This document shows, piece after piece, positions 8,614-22,158 of a stretch of 22,158 nt of DNA. The translations under genes were made by a program, and so were the position numbers. The first letter of the stretch is position 1, and each line of letters opens with the position of its first letter. The DNA comes from Hypsibius dujardini (taxonomy: Eukaryota > Tardigrada > Eutardigrada > Parachela > Hypsibiidae): positions 1-22,158 of the forward strand of contig LRSR01007719.1 in assembly GCA_001579985.1 (NCBI GenBank). The letters are read 5' to 3'. The notes under the pieces are model-generated. The model saw only the letters and a program-made list of their open reading frames with translations, did no database searches and had not been told where the DNA came from.

Positions 8614-10117
8614 TCAGAAACCGTGGACTTTGAGTTGGGCCGGCTTGGCGATGGCGTTGGTGGTGAGGAACTCGCAGATGTTGTTGCGCTGATCGCCCTG
8701 GAACTGGATCACCTCACCGTATTCGGGGTGCTCGACGACCGTCCCATTGCAGGCAAATGATTTCTTGCAGGCGCGAATAATCTTCTTCAGATCGTACTGC
8801 AACAGGAAAGGATAGATGGTATTCATGATATCAGAAATAGTTGGAGCTAGAACTAGCTCTAATGTTGTTTAAATAACGTGTCCGCAATTAAATTAAATAA
8901 AAAATAAAAAGTAAACCCACCGGCAAAATTATTGAAATAAAAAAGTATTTGATTTATAATAAAAGATTAGCATTTAAATAAGATTATAATGAAAATCTAT
9001 AATAATATTTAAAGTAAATAGATGAATTCTAAATAACAAGATGCTTTTAAATGCTGATTTCTATTTCGTGATTTAAAACAAAATATCTAGTTAACATGAA
9101 AAGCCAATTTTTGAGCCATTTAAAATCTAAGTATCTTGAAACAACATTGTAATTAACACTTTCTGGATGCGGCAGAAAAGAAAACCAAACTGAGGCTAGA
9201 GCGACAATCAATGAATCAATCAAGTTCGTAAGGGCACAAAACAAGCAAAGACATTCAGATCGATAAATCGATACTCCATGATATTCACTACAACAACGAA
9301 TGGTGACCTCTGTTGCGCTCACTTTAAATCAGCTAACTTTAAGTAGAAATTCAAAATTGGCAAAAATATCGAAATTTATCAGGGAAAGGTAATTTTCTAT
9401 TCCGAAATTCTCCGCTCGCTACATTTTTGTTCATTACCAGCTCAATAATTGAGTCAGATAAAGAATGATCTCAAGAATGGTTAATTAAGATGTTCTCATT
9501 AATTCAATCCAAATTCTCACTGCCGAAAGCAGTTTCGTGAGAACACTTCAATCAAGCAATCAAGAAGCCGAAAAAAAACCAATACATTCTTAAAATCAAA
9601 ATCAGTCAACCATTTATCCAAAAACGTTGAAAATATTTCTGTAACCCCGCCGCAAGTCAACTACTCCTATCCAAGGGCGAAAGCAACAAAATTTTCAAAA
9701 TTTTCCAACAGTGAGTAGAAATGGCATTTCTCAAATTAATCTAGATACAATCAATAAAAAATTGTTCATCTCCAATCTCCGCTATCACAATCCATCAATC
9801 AACCGCAGAGAATATTGCCGATCTTTACACCAGCTCTTGCCCGAAAGTTCATTCCCAATTTCTATTCATGAAAGGTCAGATAATTATGTACTTAGAGTCC
9901 ATCCTTCAGCAATGCCTTATTCGTGCTCAAAGGAAATGTTTATGATGTGTGTTACCTGTGAGGCGATGCCTTGGACGGTGGTGAGGGTTTTTCGGCCGTT
10001 CCGCTGCTGAATACGAATGTGAATCAGGCCCTCCGAGCCGCGCTCATCTCCAGTCACGGCATCCGCGAACGGGTCAAACGGTGCGGTGATATTGACGTCG
10101 ACTACTTGCGAAGACAT
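8614..10117 (-). CDS. eIF1: translation initiation factor eIF1 (SUI1), two exons
   Basis: Cytosolic factor that binds the 40S subunit near the P site and enforces start-codon selection. Exon 1 is 9956-10117 and exon 2 is 8614-8796. Joined across an 1,159-bp GT-AG intron in phase 0 they give 114 aa, the family's usual size. Exon 1 carries FDPFADA and HIRIQQRNGRKTLTTVQGI; exon 2 starts YDLKKIIRACKKSFACNGTV and ends with the hallmark HPEYGEVIQ, GDQR and QLKVHGF. The first nine residues after Met differ from the vertebrate form. The ATG used is the first residue that keeps normal length; the frame stays open upstream for about 20 codons without another ATG, and a TTTTCAG near 10180 could be the acceptor of a 5' UTR intron. 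Most of the intron and exon 1 are duplicated at 220-1421. All conserved basic residues are intact here, so this is the functional copy. Confidence 0.97.
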
Positions 10118-10205
10118 GCGAATGTTTTTAGTGTGCCCCGTAAAAATAGGTGTCCTTGAGCTTGTCTCCCTTTCCTCCACTGAAAACGAGCTTGCAAAAT
10201 GAACC
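9040..10205 (-). repeat. parent copy of the eIF1 duplication
   Basis: Intron, exon 1 and 5' flank of eIF1 that match 220-1421. Homology ends near 10205 in the 5' flank. The intron part shows the same CAATCAAT-type tracts as the other copy, so those tracts predate the duplication. Confidence 0.85.
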
Positions 10206-11637
10206 TAGAAGCAGGCACAGGGAAAACAGTGGTCACATTCTCATTCAGAATTAGATGGCGTATTAATTCTCACCTGGCGAGAGGCTTGGGAAATTAGGGG
10301 ACTTCAAATAATTCGCAGGGGAAGAAAAGAGGTTCTCACACTTTTGTAAAGAGGTTTCCGTTAGTAGAGAGAAAAGAGAGAAACGAGACAACAACGCAGA
10401 CCGAATGAGTCACAAGCCATAAGGCCATTTTAATTCGGTAGGCCATTCCAATGCGGTTTTATTCCGTGCACCTCACCACCAGACTTTGAACGCGGAAGCC
10501 TAACGTAAGAACACCGAGCGGTGATAATTTCCTGAGCGTGCTAAATGTGGAATGGGGCGAGCGGCGCTCAGTCCGTTTTTTCCCCATCACGCCAACCAAA
10601 TAGCAACAAATGGCACGCCATTTGGCGCACCCTTCTGAGTGAAATCTCCGTTTCATTGCGGAAAATACGAGAAATCATCAAATCATTTACTGTGTAATCT
10701 GGATGAAAACACGGGAACAATTGTGAACCAATCGTACGATCGCTTATTTTGCCCACCGGTGCGGTAAATTCTGCCCGTACGATTGCAGCATTACGCCCGT
10801 AATCCATCAATCAAACATTAGATTTCCTTAAAAATATTATTCTTCAAATCAGAATTCATCTAGTGTTCAATTATAGCGGTCATAAAATCAAGAAATCAGT
10901 GGAGGAAATCCTGGTTCAGACGCAAGACGAATCAATAATCAAATTTAAGAGACCGAACGCGTCGAATCAACAGCCAATTGATCGCAATCTTGTGCTCCAT
11001 TCTTTGAATCAATCAAACACTGCTGACAATTCACACGTGTTCTGTTCAACCGAACATGTTCCCGTGTTTTCACGCAGATTATTCAGTATCTGCAATAAAA
11101 CCATTTTCCACTGCCGCTGCCGCACCCGGATTCATCCACCCGAATTTACCCAACCAGGTAACAGTACGTTTAGTGATAATCAGTGACCTTGAGAAGGCGA
11201 ATTTGGGAGGGAGATCTTGGATGTGATGTGGTGGCACGATGGGAGAGATTTTTCCCAGTCGTATAACGTCACGTTAGTGTGGCCAAAATGCTGGGTGACT
11301 GAGTCAGAGCCACAAGTGGCCTGAGTCAAGTCAATCTCTGATGGCCGAATTTCAGCCATTTCATCAGCATTTTTGGCCACGAGGAAGCATCTTTTTCCGC
11401 AGTGAAGCTTCCTCTACTGGTACTTTCGCATCATCCCCTCTCTCGCACCGTATTATCGATTATTTCCCTCCAGGACATTTCACGCCGTGTGGAGAAATTC
11501 TGCGGTGTGGAGTCTGAGGATATACTTTTGTTGAGAAAAAATTGTCCTCCCCCATTTTTAGACGTTCCTGACATTTCCTTGATTTTTCAGGCTCTTTTCG
11601 GTCGGGAACAAGGACCAGTCTGTGGGATCGGACAAGA
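10206..11637. other. divergent spacer between eIF1 and the TMBIM gene
   Basis: No convincing gene; open frames on both strands (for example plus 10863-11186 and minus 11180-11380) lack family resemblance. It should contain the promoters of eIF1 (reading left) and of the TMBIM gene (reading right). Visible structure: a perfect 16-bp inverted pair (tgaaaacacgggaaca at 10704-10719, complement at 11057-11072) with weaker similarity extending on one side, a TGAGTCA-like word near 11299, and an acceptor-like ttttcag near 11585-11590 that may end a 5' UTR intron of the TMBIM gene. Confidence 0.5.
10704..11072. repeat. inverted repeat pair in the spacer
   Basis: A 16-bp perfect inverted match (10704-10719 and 11057-11072) extends imperfectly for a few dozen bases, through cagatta and cagta words next to each arm. 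It may be the arms of a decayed foldback element of about 400-500 bp. No target-site duplication was identified. Confidence 0.4.
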
Positions 11638-13540
<1,903 letters not shown>

Positions 13541-14113
13541 CATCGAGCTCGGAGCACACACCGCTGCCCTATCATCTTTCGCATCGATATCGAGGCCAGA
13601 CAGACTATTTTTACGCGACAATCAATCAATCAATTGATGTACGCAATTGCACTTTTCTCTGCTTTAAAAGCGCACGGAATTTAGCTAGTCTCATTGTTGC
13701 GTTTTCCTGGAATCTTTATCTGTATTGTGGTTACTGATTTGTGTATCGTCACATCGAGTCGTCGTTTCGAGGAGAATTATAGAATGATATTTTTTTGCCG
13801 TTTCTGTCATTCCTTATTGTGTATTTGTCTCCCCCGATATGAATAATTGCGCTAAAAAGCAGACACAGTCAAAGACTTCTGTACAGAGACAGCGTCAATA
13901 TCTTGGCTAAGGGGACGAGCGACGAACTGCACAAAAACAAAAAAACACCACAAGCAATTTTGCAGTTTCAGAGAGAGAGAGAGAGGTACATGTGTAAAGC
14001 GGAAACCAATGTGTTGATGAATAACGAAAAAAATGGATAACCTCCAGGAGACCGAACAACAATGTCGTCTTCCAGACAGACCCAGACGACTGTACGATTG
14101 CAATTGCGATGTC
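13541..14113. other. convergent spacer between the TMBIM gene and U2AF65
   Basis: Both genes end into this 573-bp stretch. It contains a CAAT run (13618-13635), a (GA) run (13973-13985) and no recognisable gene. I did not find a canonical AATAAA for either gene close to its stop, so variant signals are likely used. Confidence 0.5.
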
Positions 14114-17458
<3,345 letters not shown>

Positions 17459-17557
17459 TTCTTGCAAGACTAGAGGGATGGAGCCGTTGATTGATTAGTT
17501 GATTTCAACGGTTGCAACGCTTCCAATGCAAAATGTCACGTTGATTGATTGATTTAC

Positions 17558-17571
17558 GCCGTCGAGATCGC
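17558..17571 (-). other. candidate 14-nt microexon of U2AF65
   Basis: On the minus strand, 14 nt are flanked by a good acceptor (tttctctag) and a GTAAAT donor. Joined to a first exon starting at 18167 and to the RS exon starting at 17469, it keeps one continuous frame and adds RSRR-like residues. It is small enough to be coincidence; only the frame agreement supports it. Confidence 0.3.
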
Positions 17572-18123
17572 CTAGAGAAAATAGATGAAAATGTGAGTTA
17601 AAATCGCTCCAAATCATACCAAAGTATAGTGGAAAAACATTAGCAATAATTTTCCTTTTGAAAAAATTGCGTTGCGCATGAAGAAAAAGAGAGAAAACAG
17701 GTAAATTCCCATTTTAACTAACAAATCAATTCAGGATAGTTTACCCAACCAGGACACTGATTGATTGGTTGATTGCTACCGCAGAAATCGTCAATGTAGG
17801 ATACAAGTTATTTCTCCAAAACATTCTCTCAAATTCAAGCTACTCTATCTTGAACATAATAGCCAATATGTTTGTCTTCTTTAAAATATAAAAAACATGG
17901 CAAAAAAGAGACATTCCATAGGGGAGAATAATTTTCGCTTAACGACCCATTAAAAATTTTGGAGATCCACCAAAAATATCGAAAACGAAAAGGGCCAATT
18001 AAACACTAAGTTGGACTTACCACAGATGATCACCTTGATTTTTTACCAACAAAGATATCGCGGAAGTTTAGCCAGCGGGGAGGAATGATAGCAAAAATGG
18101 TGGAGTTCTCGGGGTTCACTCAC

Positions 18124-18167
18124 GTTCCTGATGCTGACTGTGCAAGTTCATCGTGTGCACTGAGCAT
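18124..18167 (-). other. candidate first coding exon of U2AF65
   Basis: Two ATGs on the minus strand (18167-18165 and 18151-18149) are followed by a strong donor, AAC|GTGAGT, at 18124/18123. From 18151 the exon (28 nt) splices directly in frame to the RS exon at 17469. From 18167 (44 nt) it is in frame only if the 14-nt microexon at 17558-17571 is included. Either gives a short N-terminal extension before the ATG at 17458. Confidence 0.45.
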
Positions 18168-18818
18168 GGCATATAACTTGTGCACTGCGCGCACTTATGT
18201 GTGCAATGTATAGATGGCGCCACTCTAATTCGAATTCAAGACTCGGGTTCCTATGAATCTTGCCGGACCTAAAAAAGCTAACGTTCCAGTTTCACATTAC
18301 TAGTACACGATTTTTAAGACATGCAGTGGTGAAATGGTCTCCACCTCAGGAGGCTAAAAGGACCCCCACCCCCAGTCACTACCGCCACCTATACGTAACT
18401 GTAGTTTTGGAGTCCAACACTCAAACCAAACCGTCATGTCAGTCTGTCACAGTTCGTTCGTCCGTCACTCTGCACTGTGGCATGTTCGTATGTCTCAGAT
18501 TGTGGTCAAGTGGTCACTCATGCTGGAATATCCCCAGCAGGACATACACTCAATATACCATTGTCTCCTTGACCGTGAAAGTTGAATGTCTAAACTCTCA
18601 AGTGGAGTCTTCTTTTATTCGAGGAAACTAGATTGTATAACAAAATTCCAACATTTCTAGGAAACGAACCTTCTCGACATGCGAGGCACATAAGGTCCAT
18701 GTCTTTTTATGCTCATTGAATGGCACAGCTATCAAGTATTCCGTGAAACAGTACAGTCATAATTAAAGCTGTTTATTTGGCTCGTAAAAAAGACCAATAT
18801 TTGCTCTATATAGAAAAA
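18168..18818. other. divergent promoter region between U2AF65 and the peroxidase
   Basis: No gene recognised; a plus-strand open frame (18260-18631) lacks ATG at its start and has no family resemblance. GTGCAC and GTGTGC words repeat at 18153-18212. The region should hold the promoters of both flanking genes. Confidence 0.5.
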
Positions 18819-21800
18819 ATGACAATTTTCCACCCCTTCCCGCTCTTCCTCCTTGTCCTACAATGTGCCATTGCCCTTGGAGCATCCGTGGAAAAGGATC
18901 AAAATACGGATCTTTCAGGCCCCCCATCGGATCCTAATCCAAAACTGCCGAAAGAAGTGTCGCGGGTCAATCGCGAGCTCCTGGAGCTCCTGGAGGATGA
19001 GACGACGTTGAGTTCACGTTTTCCCGAGTTCAGCAACGATTTCATCAGCGGTCTGGTCACCAACGGTCGGCATCGCGCGGAGGAGCTTTTTGGCGTGCCG
19101 TTGGAAGGGGAATCGTACGACGATGTCGTCGACGGCACGGAAAATCCCGACTTCTCGAAATCGAAGAGAGATTTCAAGGAGCCCTTGATTGTGGCGAGCC
19201 AGTTCCCGGTGGTGGAGAATGGGAGCGCTGCTGCGGGCTTGGGGAGATTCGGTGCCATGATGCAGCGAGTGGTGCCGGTGAGTCAGCAGGCCAACGTCCT
19301 GTTAGATATCACCAAGGGCATCGCGGAAAGGTGAGACCGCGACTTTGGGGGTGAGGAAAAATTGAAAAATTAACAAATTAAAACCAATCAAAATTTTAAA
19401 AAAATTACCAAACTTAAAATTAAAGTTTTTAATGAATGATTTCCAACAAAAACCTGTACATATTGTAATTCAGGCGCTCTGGAAGTGATGACGAAAAATC
19501 AGTCGTGCGGAAACTGAACCTTTTCTTTCCATTTTTGCAGCGAAAAGTTGCGCGGGAAACGCCAGTTCTTCGCAGTCGGTCTTCGTGGATTGGCAGTACC
19601 GCAATTTCGCTCACTTTGTCCATTTCCGAAAGAGTAAGGAACTTTTAATTATTAATCACAGTGTGCAAGTGCGAATAGAGCAGCTTTCGGTGCAGTGATA
19701 TTTGTTGTTGTTTTTAATCCAGGCGCGCACTGGTTTCCCTGGCCGATCCCTTCAACTTGCGCACGCTCCCGCAATGCGCCCACACCAAATACCGCAGCAT
19801 GAGCGGATTCTGCAATAACATTGCCCTCCCGAATCGCGGCAAGGAGTCCACCATCTACCGCCGACTCCTAGACTCCAACTATGGCGATGGTACATACCTT
19901 GCGATCGCGAGCGAGAAAAGCTAGAAAAATAATCTGCTGCTAAACATTTTAATTTTTGCTTGCAACAATTACATGCACTATTAGTTCTCAAGAAATCACA
20001 ATAGCTCTTCTTACCCATCCCTTTTGAGTATGCTCTCGATTGCCAAATTAGATTACCTCTTAAGTATTGTTACGGTTTAAGTAATTAACTTTTGGAGTAA
20101 CAGAAATCAACCTATTAATTCGCAAAGTAATATTTTTTTGCGAATATCTACTCAATAATCTGATATTTAAGTGTTTTCGGCAACAAATTATATTACTGTT
20201 ATTTCAATTGCAATTAGTACAATAATTAACCCCAAAAATTACGGTAAACGAGGGGCAAACTGAAATTAATGTCACTTGGTTCATATCACGGTTCCAATTA
20301 CATTTTTTTCTAATCTTTTATCATCATAATAAACATTTATCTCTCGACAACTGATTTCAAAAGGGTTTGTTGTAATCTAATCGAAACTCGAGGAGTAAAA
20401 ATATTTTTAATGGAGTCATGCTTGCTTTACCTGATCGTAGAAAATCGGAGCCATAACTTCTATTTAATAAAGAAATATTTATTGAAAAAAACCGTAACCT
20501 TGCACTAATAGTTTAGGGATGCAAAGATCTAAATGAAGAAATGCACAAATTTGGTTTCACTGAGCAGAAGAGAGGAAACTTGCACATGACCAAACCTTAC
20601 CGAGATCATTACATTACAAGGCTAATTGTGTAGTTGATTGATTGAATTTAAAGAGAACTCGGACGTCAATCACGAAAAAAAACCAGATCTTCCTGACTCT
20701 TAAAGCTAGGTTTATGGCACTTGCCAGGCTAACGAGCGAGTCCCCTAACCATGCTAGAAAAATAAAAAAGGAGCCTCGCACCCAAGAGTAAAACATGAAG
20801 TGACATTAATTTCAGTTTGCTCCTCATATAAAAGGGGACAATAGTGAAAGAGAACGACTAACGCGGTACCATAATTTTTATACTGATGATAGTCGCGATG
20901 TTTGTTTGGGACTATATTATATCCTTTAATAGCTGAGGAAGTTTAAAAAAAGATTCCGACTAAATTTTGATTGTAACCATGCGCCATAATAATTAGAAAA
21001 AATGTCATTAGAATTAGAATTCTTGTATGAGAATTTTATGTAATAATTCTACTGAGTCTTTTCTTTTGTAGGCGTGGCCGAAGTTCGGCGCAGTGTCACC
21101 GGACAAGCTCTTCCGGGTCCGCGGCTGATCAGTTTGACCGTCTTTGATGGGGAAGAGAGTCCTCGCTACGATATGTCTGCATTGGTAAAAAATTAGATCT
21201 GTTTAAAAAATACTTTCTCAGTGTTGACACATCATACATTTATTTTCACCATTTCTTAGAACGCGCATTTTGGACAGTTCGTGGCACACGATATGGCGGT
21301 AAGTGGTGCGCTGACCATTGCAATGAGACCCACATGCAGCCAGCCATCTTTCTACAGACATTTCTTTCGTAATAACAGGTTTTGCAATTTGTTCTCTCCC
21401 TAGAATTCACCTTCTTCCAAGACGGCGGATCGGCAGACACCGAAATGTTGCGACACTACTGCCCAACCAACTCATCCGGATTGTTGGCGTATGGTTTATC
21501 CTCCCAGTTTTTATAGCAAACTCGTACCTCTTCATGCGAAGGATAAAAAAGCACAATATATTAAATTATAATTAAACAAATTTGTGCAAAGTATATTAAC
21601 TTAAAATTACAGTTTTTTTCTGCAAAATATATTAACTTAAAATTGTAAGTTTTTTGCAAAGCAAGTATGAATTCAGAAAATATGCAATCCATACTTGATA
21701 TCGCCACAATCTCACGGCAGTATGTATGAGTATATTAATGTTTTGGGGATTTAGCAATCGACATACCGACGAACGATGAGATCTCGGCCAAGTAAGAAGA

Positions 21801-22005
21801 ACCATCTCGAATGTTGAACCTCATCACTGATGTGTGTGAAACGTGTGTTCAAATGTGAAAATAACCGAATCTGTTCTGTGCTTCGGAAGGAACGGTCGAA
21901 CATGCATGGAGTTTGTACGGACTCTGCCGGGCGTGCGACCGGGTTGCACGCTGGGTGCCCGCGAGCAGATTAATCAAGTGACACACTTTCTGGACGCCAG
22001 CACCG
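18819..22005 (+). CDS. secreted animal heme peroxidase, 5' part, runs off the window
   Basis: Animal (peroxidase-cyclooxygenase superfamily) heme peroxidase. Eight exons are resolved: 18819-19330, 19541-19633, 19723-19889, 21072-21184, 21260-21298, 21404-21488, 21755-21791 and 21890-22005, giving 387 codons plus one base; the rest lies to the right. A signal peptide (PLFLLVLQCAIALGAS) is followed by a propeptide of about 150 residues, then RGKR (175-178), a furin-type cleavage motif. The peroxidase domain begins CAHTKYRSMSGFCNN, then GVAEVRRSVTG, FGQFVAHDM with distal His305, CCDTT, HPDCWPIDIPTND and CMEFVRT...GAREQINQVT. The residue before His305 is Ala304, where mammalian enzymes have the Asp that forms an ester with heme. 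Exon 7 is only 37 nt; it supplies PIDIPTNDEISA and fits phase and conservation on both sides. The neat family fit suggests a chorion-peroxidase or peroxinectin-like secreted enzyme, but the subfamily cannot be fixed without the C-terminal half. Confidence 0.94.
20250..20825. mobile_element. element with terminal inverted repeats in peroxidase intron 3
   Basis: 28-bp arms at 20250-20277 and 20798-20825 are inverted copies with a single mismatch (core gcaaactgaaattaatgtc). The 576-bp block between and including them lies in the 1,182-bp intron 3. Weaker inverted similarity extends outside the arms (aaaaattacggta at 20235-20247 against the complement of taccataattttt near 20866-20878). No long open frame is inside, as for a non-autonomous MITE. 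A target-site duplication was not identified. Confidence 0.65.
21551..21658. repeat. two to three tandem copies, about 35-bp period
   Basis: In peroxidase intron 6. Copies at about 21586 and 21621 share gcaaa(g/a)tatattaact then taaaatt and a T run. A more diverged copy begins near 21551 and a partial one near 21655. Confidence 0.7.
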
Positions 22006-22158
22006 GTGAGGCTTCTTTAGCGCCGTATCCTCAGCCACGCCCTTTTTGAGACTTATTTGTGTTGCATTCACTAATTATTTGTCAGTATCAGTGAGACTCG
22101 TTATGTGAAGGACAATTTTCTTGATGATGTCCCACACAACATTTTATTTGTGATCGAT
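22006..22158 (+). other. start of peroxidase intron 8
   Basis: Begins with the donor GTGAGG after the codon phase-1 exon end at 22005. No further peroxidase exon is recognisable before the window ends. Confidence 0.7.

Noticed and set aside
10863-11186. 107-codon plus-strand open frame in the eIF1-TMBIM spacer
   Set aside because: No family resemblance, ordinary AT-rich spacer composition, and it overlaps the inverted repeat pair.
18260-18631. 123-codon plus-strand open frame upstream of the peroxidase
   Set aside because: Starts at TTG, has no recognisable domain and lies in the presumed divergent promoter.
18777-18818. N-terminal extension of the peroxidase frame
   Set aside because: It lacks an ATG; the ATG at 18819 directly precedes a good signal peptide.

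Overview
The window is nuclear DNA from a small-genome invertebrate animal. Five protein-coding genes are split by spliceosomal GT-AG introns of about 70 to 1,180 bp. Exons are GC-richer than the AT-rich introns and spacers. Gene content (alpha-carbonic anhydrase, eIF1, a Lifeguard/TMBIM protein, U2AF large subunit, an animal-type heme peroxidase) is metazoan. An arthropod-like or other ecdysozoan source is plausible, but the phylum cannot be fixed from the sequence alone.

Layout. 1-1421: a diverged copy of the eIF1 exon 1 and intron region found intact near 9.0-10.2 kb. 1421-1591: a foldback hairpin abutting that copy. About 1690-2910: a broken R2-like non-LTR retrotransposon 3' end. 3880-6012 (+): a five-exon secreted carbonic anhydrase (348 aa). 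6013-8613: an A/C-rich 3' flank, a possible LTR-like block with coding-like islands, and small repeats. 8614-10117 (-): two-exon eIF1 (114 aa). 11638-13540 (+): an eight-exon Lifeguard-type membrane protein (246 aa). 14114-17458 (-): U2AF65, four certain coding exons (505 aa) plus candidate tiny 5' exons up to 18167. 18819-22005 (+): the first eight exons of a secreted heme peroxidase that runs off the right edge. The genes alternate strand (+,-,+,-,+) and do not form a pathway. eIF1 and U2AF are housekeeping translation and splicing factors, the TMBIM protein sits in membranes, and the carbonic anhydrase and peroxidase are secreted enzymes.

The most notable observations are: the partial eIF1 duplication whose edge coincides with a foldback element; a terminal-inverted-repeat pair in a peroxidase intron; a peroxidase carrying Ala in place of the usual heme-linking Asp, with a 37-nt microexon and a furin-type site; two mutually exclusive in-frame 5' exon solutions for U2AF65; and a (CAAT)n-type dispersed repeat whose strand polarity flips near 14 kb. 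No CRISPR array, tRNA or rRNA gene was found, and I did not see a clearly new multi-gene system. All splice junctions were worked out by eye from frame, GT-AG sites and family conservation.
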